Source of the DNA: Streptomyces sp. V3I7
GTDB taxonomy: Bacteria; Actinomycetota; Actinomycetes; Streptomycetales; Streptomycetaceae
Length of the DNA stretch: 64,000 nt
Direction: 5' to 3'
Assembly: GCF_030817495.1 (NCBI RefSeq)
Contig: NZ_JAUSZK010000001.1
Span: 4,319,001 to 4,383,000, forward strand
Below the pieces are notes generated by a model. It was not told where the DNA came from and searched no databases. It was given only the letters and a program-made list of their open reading frames with translations. Position numbers and translations under genes: made by a program. Each line of letters opens with the position of its first letter. The first letter of the stretch is position 1. This document shows positions 61,156-64,000 of this stretch, piece after piece.

Positions 61156-61977
61156 CTAGAAGAAGCGCGGATCGGCGAAGACGCCGGACGCCAGCAGGTA
61201 TACGTAGAAGTCGGCGAGCGCCACGCTCACCAGCGACGCCCAGGCGAGCTGCATGTGCCGGGCGTTGAGCGCGCTGACCCACTGCCACAGCCGGTAGCGC
61301 ACCGGGTGCCGGGAGAAGTGCTTGAGCTTCCCGCCGACGATGTGCCGGCAGGAGTGGCAGGAGAGGGTGTACGCCCAGATCAGCACGATGTTGGCCAGGA
61401 ACACCAGGGTGCCCAGGCCCATGTGGCCCCACCGGTAGTGCTCGTCACGGAAGGCGAGCACGGTGTCGTAGGTCAGCACGCCGGCGACCAGGAGAGCGGC
61501 GTAGAAGAAGTACCGGTGGACGTTCTGCAGGATCAGCGGGAAGCGGGTCTCGCCGGTGTACTTCTGGTGCGGCTCGGCCACCGCGCAGGCGGGCGGGGAC
61601 GCCCAGAAGCTGCGGTAGTAGGCCTTGCGGTAGTAGTAGCAGGTCAGGCGGAAGCCCAGCGGGAAGATCAGGATGATGATCGCCGGGGAGATCGCCCACC
61701 AGCTGCCGAAGAGGTCGGCGTTCGGGCCGCCGTGCATGGTCGCGCAGTTCTCCGCCAGACAGGGCGAGTAGAACGGCGAGACGTACGGCGCCGCGTAGTA
61801 GTCCGCGTCGGCGAAGGCCCGCCAGGTCGAGTAGACGACGAAGGCGAGCAGACCGGCCGCGGTGACGGCGGGCGCCAGCCACCAGCGGTCGGTGCGCAGG
61901 TTCGAAGCGGCGATCTCGGCGCGTGCGGGGGCGTGGACACCCCCGCTGTTCTGTTGAGGTTCCGTACCAGTGGCCAA
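61156..61977 (-). CDS. sdhC: Succinate dehydrogenase membrane anchor/cytochrome b subunit
   Basis: A 273-aa membrane protein with five hydrophobic segments (about 33-55, 88-108, 150-172, 181-203 and 240-260). It follows the actinobacterial single-anchor type: conserved His residues in LILQNVHRYFFYAALLVAG, EHYRWGHMGLGTLVF and SCHSCRHIVGGKLKHFSRHP are candidate haem ligands. It anchors the flavoprotein and iron-sulphur subunits and hands electrons to menaquinone. Start is TTG 61977, supported by CGGAG seven bases upstream. It is the first gene of the operon, though a short conserved gene precedes it by 24 bp. Confidence 0.88.
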   Translation of the reverse strand: MATGTEPQQNSGGVHAPARAEIAASNLRTDRWWLAPAVTAAGLLAFVVYSTWRAFADADYYAAPYVSPFYSPCLAENCATMHGGPNADLFGSWWAISPAIIILIFPLGFRLTCYYYRKAYYRSFWASPPACAVAEPHQKYTGETRFPLILQNVHRYFFYAALLVAGVLTYDTVLAFRDEHYRWGHMGLGTLVFLANIVLIWAYTLSCHSCRHIVGGKLKHFSRHPVRYRLWQWVSALNARHMQLAWASLVSVALADFYVYLLASGVFADPRFF

Positions 61978-62001
61978 TTGACGACTCCGGTCGGGATCGG
62001 G

Positions 62002-62292
62002 TTACGGGGCGTGCCGGTCGCGGGCGCCGAGGCCCTCGTCGTCCGAGTCCGTCCACAGGGTGATGTCGTAGGGGGTGTCGGAGATGGTCACGAGCTCGGG
62101 GCTGCGCTGCTGGGACAGCCGGGGCGCCGCCTCCCGCAGCAGCGCGAGGCTCTCGCGCAGGTGGTCGGCGTCGGCTCGGACGCGGCGCATCTCCAGTCCG
62201 CCGCTTCCGAGCCGCTGCTCCAGGCGGTCGACGGACCGGGACAGCTCGTCGACGCAGCGCTGTACTGATGTCAGGTCGTCGTTCACGGACAT
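62002..62292 (-). CDS. Small coiled-coil protein upstream of the sdh operon, 96 aa
   Basis: A 96-aa acidic protein. The first half is a predicted coiled coil (DDLTSVQRCVDELSRSVDRLEQRLG, then VRADADHLRESLALLREAAPRL). The second half is acidic and ends TDSDDEGLGARDRHAP. ATG 62292 follows GGAAGTGAGG. It is 24 bp ahead of the sdhC-type gene and so may be the first cistron of the operon. No family was recognised, though the position suggests a conserved actinobacterial accessory gene. Confidence 0.75.
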   Translation of the reverse strand: MSVNDDLTSVQRCVDELSRSVDRLEQRLGSGGLEMRRVRADADHLRESLALLREAAPRLSQQRSPELVTISDTPYDITLWTDSDDEGLGARDRHAP

Positions 62293-62626
62293 GACGTGAC
62301 CTCACTTCCGCGGACCTCATGGTCCAAGGCGGCAACGTTCATGCGCCTGCGAGTGTTGCGCGTCACACCTGTCGATGTGAAGGCGTGTGCAGCGATTGGC
62401 GGATCGTGCCCCTGTGCCGTGCGCCCGCACACCCACATGCGCGCTGTGTGTGCGCCGGGGCGCGTGTTGCGCCGCACGGGTGGGCTTGGGAGCCCCCGTC
62501 GCCGTGTCGCCCCCGGCGGGCGAACCATTTCCTCTTCAGTGGGTCCGTAGATCTGATCAGCTCCAAAATACCGCCAAATGTGAACAGACCACACCCACGT
62601 CACCGGGCTCCCCGGAGGTAGCAGAG
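62293..62626. promoter_or_regulatory. Divergent promoter region: sdh operon and peptide-binding lipoprotein
   Basis: 334 bp without a supported gene. It must hold the promoter of the sdh operon (minus strand) and of the solute-binding protein gene (plus strand). AT-richer patches are near 62528-62590 (CATTTCCTCTTCAG, ATCTGATCAGCTCCAAAATACC). TGATCA there is palindromic. A GGAGG ribosome site at 62614-62618 precedes the ATG. Confidence 0.4.
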
Positions 62627-64000
62627 ATGTCCCACGACGGCGTCGGACTCCGCGCGGTCATGCGCGCGGTCGCCTTCCTCTCCGCCGGCGCGCTCGCGGC
62701 CGGCTTCCTCGCCGGCTGCAGTTCCGACGAAGAGGCGAGCCACCCGCTGGCCGGCCAGGACATCGCGCCCGCCGGCCGCGCCCAGGTCGCCGACGGCGGC
62801 ACCCTGCACTGGGCCGTGGACGCGATGCCGGAGACCCTCAACGCCTTCCAGGCCGACGCCGACGCGGGCACCACCCGGGTCGCCCAGGCCGTCCTGCCGT
62901 CGATGTTCCGGCTCGACAAGGCCGGGCGTCCGGTGCGCAACCCCGACTTCCTGGAGAGCGCCAAGGTCGTCGCGACCGAGCCCCGCCAGGTCGTCCTGTA
63001 CAAGCTCAACCAGCAGGCCGTCTGGAGCGACGGCCGGGAGATCGGCGCCGCCGACTTCGCCGCCCAGTGGCGCGCCCTGGCCGGCAAGGACACCGCCTAC
63101 TGGACCGCCCGCAACGCCGGCTACGACCGCATCGAGAAGATCGAGCGCGGCGCCAACGACCTGGAGGTACGGGTCACCTTCAGCCGCCCGTACGCCGACT
63201 GGAAGTCGCTGTTCTCCCCGCTGTACCCGAAGGACGTCACGGGCACCCCGGACGCCTTCAACGACGGGGCGCGCCGCAAACTGGCCGTCACCGCCGGCCC
63301 CTTCCAGGTGCAGAAGGTCGACACGGCCGGCAAGGACATCGTCCTCGCCCGCAACCCCCGCTGGTGGGGCCACCCGGCCAAGCTGTCCGAGATCGTGCTC
63401 CAGGCCGTGCCCCGCGACCAGCGCACCGCCGCCCTCACCGCCGGCACCGTCGACCTCGCCGACGTCGACCCGGCCGACGCCGAGCGCATCTCCTCCGCGC
63501 CCAAGGGCAACGGCGGCCCGGTCCAGGGCGGCGGGCGCACCTCCGTCAAGAAGCTGCTGCGGGAGCAGGCCCTCAGCGGCTTCGAGCTCCGCAAGTCCCT
63601 GGAGCCCGCCTACACCCAGCTCGCGCTCAACGGCTCCAGCGGCCCGCTCACCGACGAGCGCGTGCGCCGCGCCGTCGCCCGCGCCCTCGACCGGGAGCAG
63701 ATCGCCAAGGCCGTCCTCACACCGCTCGGCCTGCCCGCCAAGCCCGTCGGCAGCCACCTCGCCCTGTCCGGACAGGACGCCTACGCCGACAGCAGCGACG
63801 CCCTCGGCGGCCAGGACACCGAGGAGGCGCAGGCCCTGCTCGCCGACGCGGGCTGGGTGCCCGGCGGCCCCGTCAAGGCGGAGAAGAAGCCCGAGAAGGC
63901 GGCCGGTCCCGAGGCGGGCGCGGACCAGGAGAGCGGGCAGCCCTCCGAGGACGGCGACGACGGCACGTACATCGTCGGCGAGGACGACAACAAGGCGCCC
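62627..64000 (+). CDS. ABC transporter substrate-binding lipoprotein, family 5 (3' truncated by window)
   Basis: The first 458 residues of a peptide/nickel-type solute-binding protein run off the window end in frame. A lipoprotein signal with lipobox LAGC (FLAGCSSDEEAS, Cys near residue 32) marks it as a lipid-anchored extracellular receptor. The family 5 fold shows MPETLNAFQADADAGTTRVAQAVLPSMFRLD, the DAFNDGARRKLAVTAGPFQVQKVDTAG-like region and AALTAGTVDLADVDPAD (each in pieces). A late acidic Lys/Glu-rich insert (about 425-455) is atypical. ATG 62627 follows GGAGG. It probably imports oligopeptides with permease genes beyond the window. Confidence 0.88.
   Translation, partial: MSHDGVGLRAVMRAVAFLSAGALAAGFLAGCSSDEEASHPLAGQDIAPAGRAQVADGGTLHWAVDAMPETLNAFQADADAGTTRVAQAVLPSMFRLDKAGRPVRNPDFLESAKVVATEPRQVVLYKLNQQAVWSDGREIGAADFAAQWRALAGKDTAYWTARNAGYDRIEKIERGANDLEVRVTFSRPYADWKSLFSPLYPKDVTGTPDAFNDGARRKLAVTAGPFQVQKVDTAGKDIVLARNPRWWGHPAKLSEIVLQAVPRDQRTAALTAGTVDLADVDPADAERISSAPKGNGGPVQGGGRTSVKKLLREQALSGFELRKSLEPAYTQLALNGSSGPLTDERVRRAVARALDREQIAKAVLTPLGLPAKPVGSHLALSGQDAYADSSDALGGQDTEEAQALLADAGWVPGGPVKAEKKPEKAAGPEAGADQESGQPSEDGDDGTYIVGEDDNKAP

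Overview
This 64 kb window is high-GC actinobacterial chromosome, almost certainly Streptomyces. Third-codon positions are nearly all G/C and GTG/TTG starts are common. Several Streptomyces hallmarks are present: a WhiB-like regulator, SpoIIE-type phosphatases joined to anti-sigma-type ATPase domains, a class II fructose bisphosphatase, an F420/flavin-type oxidoreductase repertoire and dispersed Streptomyces-style GC-rich repeats. From memory of the S. coelicolor gene order, the stretch ahpD-ahpC-oxyR ... fumC ... class I fumarase ... wblI-glpX-xseBA-ispH-ppgK-ychF ... sdhABC is conserved core chromosome. No rRNA, tRNA, CRISPR array, prophage or replication origin was seen.

Layout. 0-7 kb: small envelope and metabolic genes (OmpA-like protein, DoxX, DUF192, a hidden 58-codon gene, flavin/F420-type proteins, baeRF-like protein, acetyltransferase, methyltransferase). 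7-12.8 kb: isoprenyl (undecaprenyl) diphosphate synthase, PIN-PhoH ATPase, a secreted SLT-domain lytic transglycosylase and an AI-2E-type transporter. Long structured untranslated regions separate these genes, and one holds a 6C-type small RNA candidate. 12.8-15 kb: the peroxide defence locus ahpC-ahpD with divergent oxyR. 15-18.7 kb: a PadR-controlled FtsX-type ABC exporter. 19-24.4 kb: a class A penicillin-binding protein, a SpoIIE-type phosphatase/ATPase and a DUF402 protein. 24.5-30.5 kb: class II fumarase, an SDR, a repeat-rich gap, class I fumarase, DUF1707 protein and WhiB-like regulator. 30.6-37.9 kb: glpX, xseA/xseB, ispH, ppgK and ychF, with a 200-bp array of 20-bp tandem repeats upstream of ispH.

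38-49 kb is the accessory island and the most interesting part. It opens with a YefM/YoeB toxin-antitoxin pair whose toxin has Arg in place of the catalytic His83. Its stop codon lies at the edge of an exactly 700-bp cassette bounded by perfect 30-bp inverted repeats and a CTAG target duplication, which carries a DinB-family gene. Next is a putative RiPP locus with a 25-aa Gly-rich candidate precursor, an M14 carboxypeptidase-like protein, a ThiF/E1-like adenylating enzyme with a PqqD-like N-terminus and a PqqD-M50-like membrane metalloprotease, but no YcaO, lanthionine or radical-SAM enzyme. Then comes a LysR regulator convergent with a five-gene operon: EamA exporter, PF10014-type Fe/2-oxoglutarate oxygenase, haem-oxygenase-like diiron oxidase, membrane diiron desaturase and PNPOx-fold protein. 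That operon looks like a compact oxidative pathway for a small, possibly amino-acid-derived, metabolite. From memory, this chromosomal interval (ychF to sdh) is where S. coelicolor carries its actinorhodin cluster, so it may be a hotspot for biosynthetic islands.

49-64 kb returns to core-like genes: DUF4190/septum-formation protein, GntR regulator, small SPOR-like protein, Nudix hydrolase, a stand-alone anti-sigma-type ATPase, a large PAS-GAF-SpoIIE-ATPase sensor and a coiled-coil membrane protein that seems to have lost its TPM domain. A graveyard of frameshifted gene fragments follows, then the succinate dehydrogenase operon (sdhC-sdhA-sdhB type) and the start of a lipoprotein peptide-binding protein cut by the window end.
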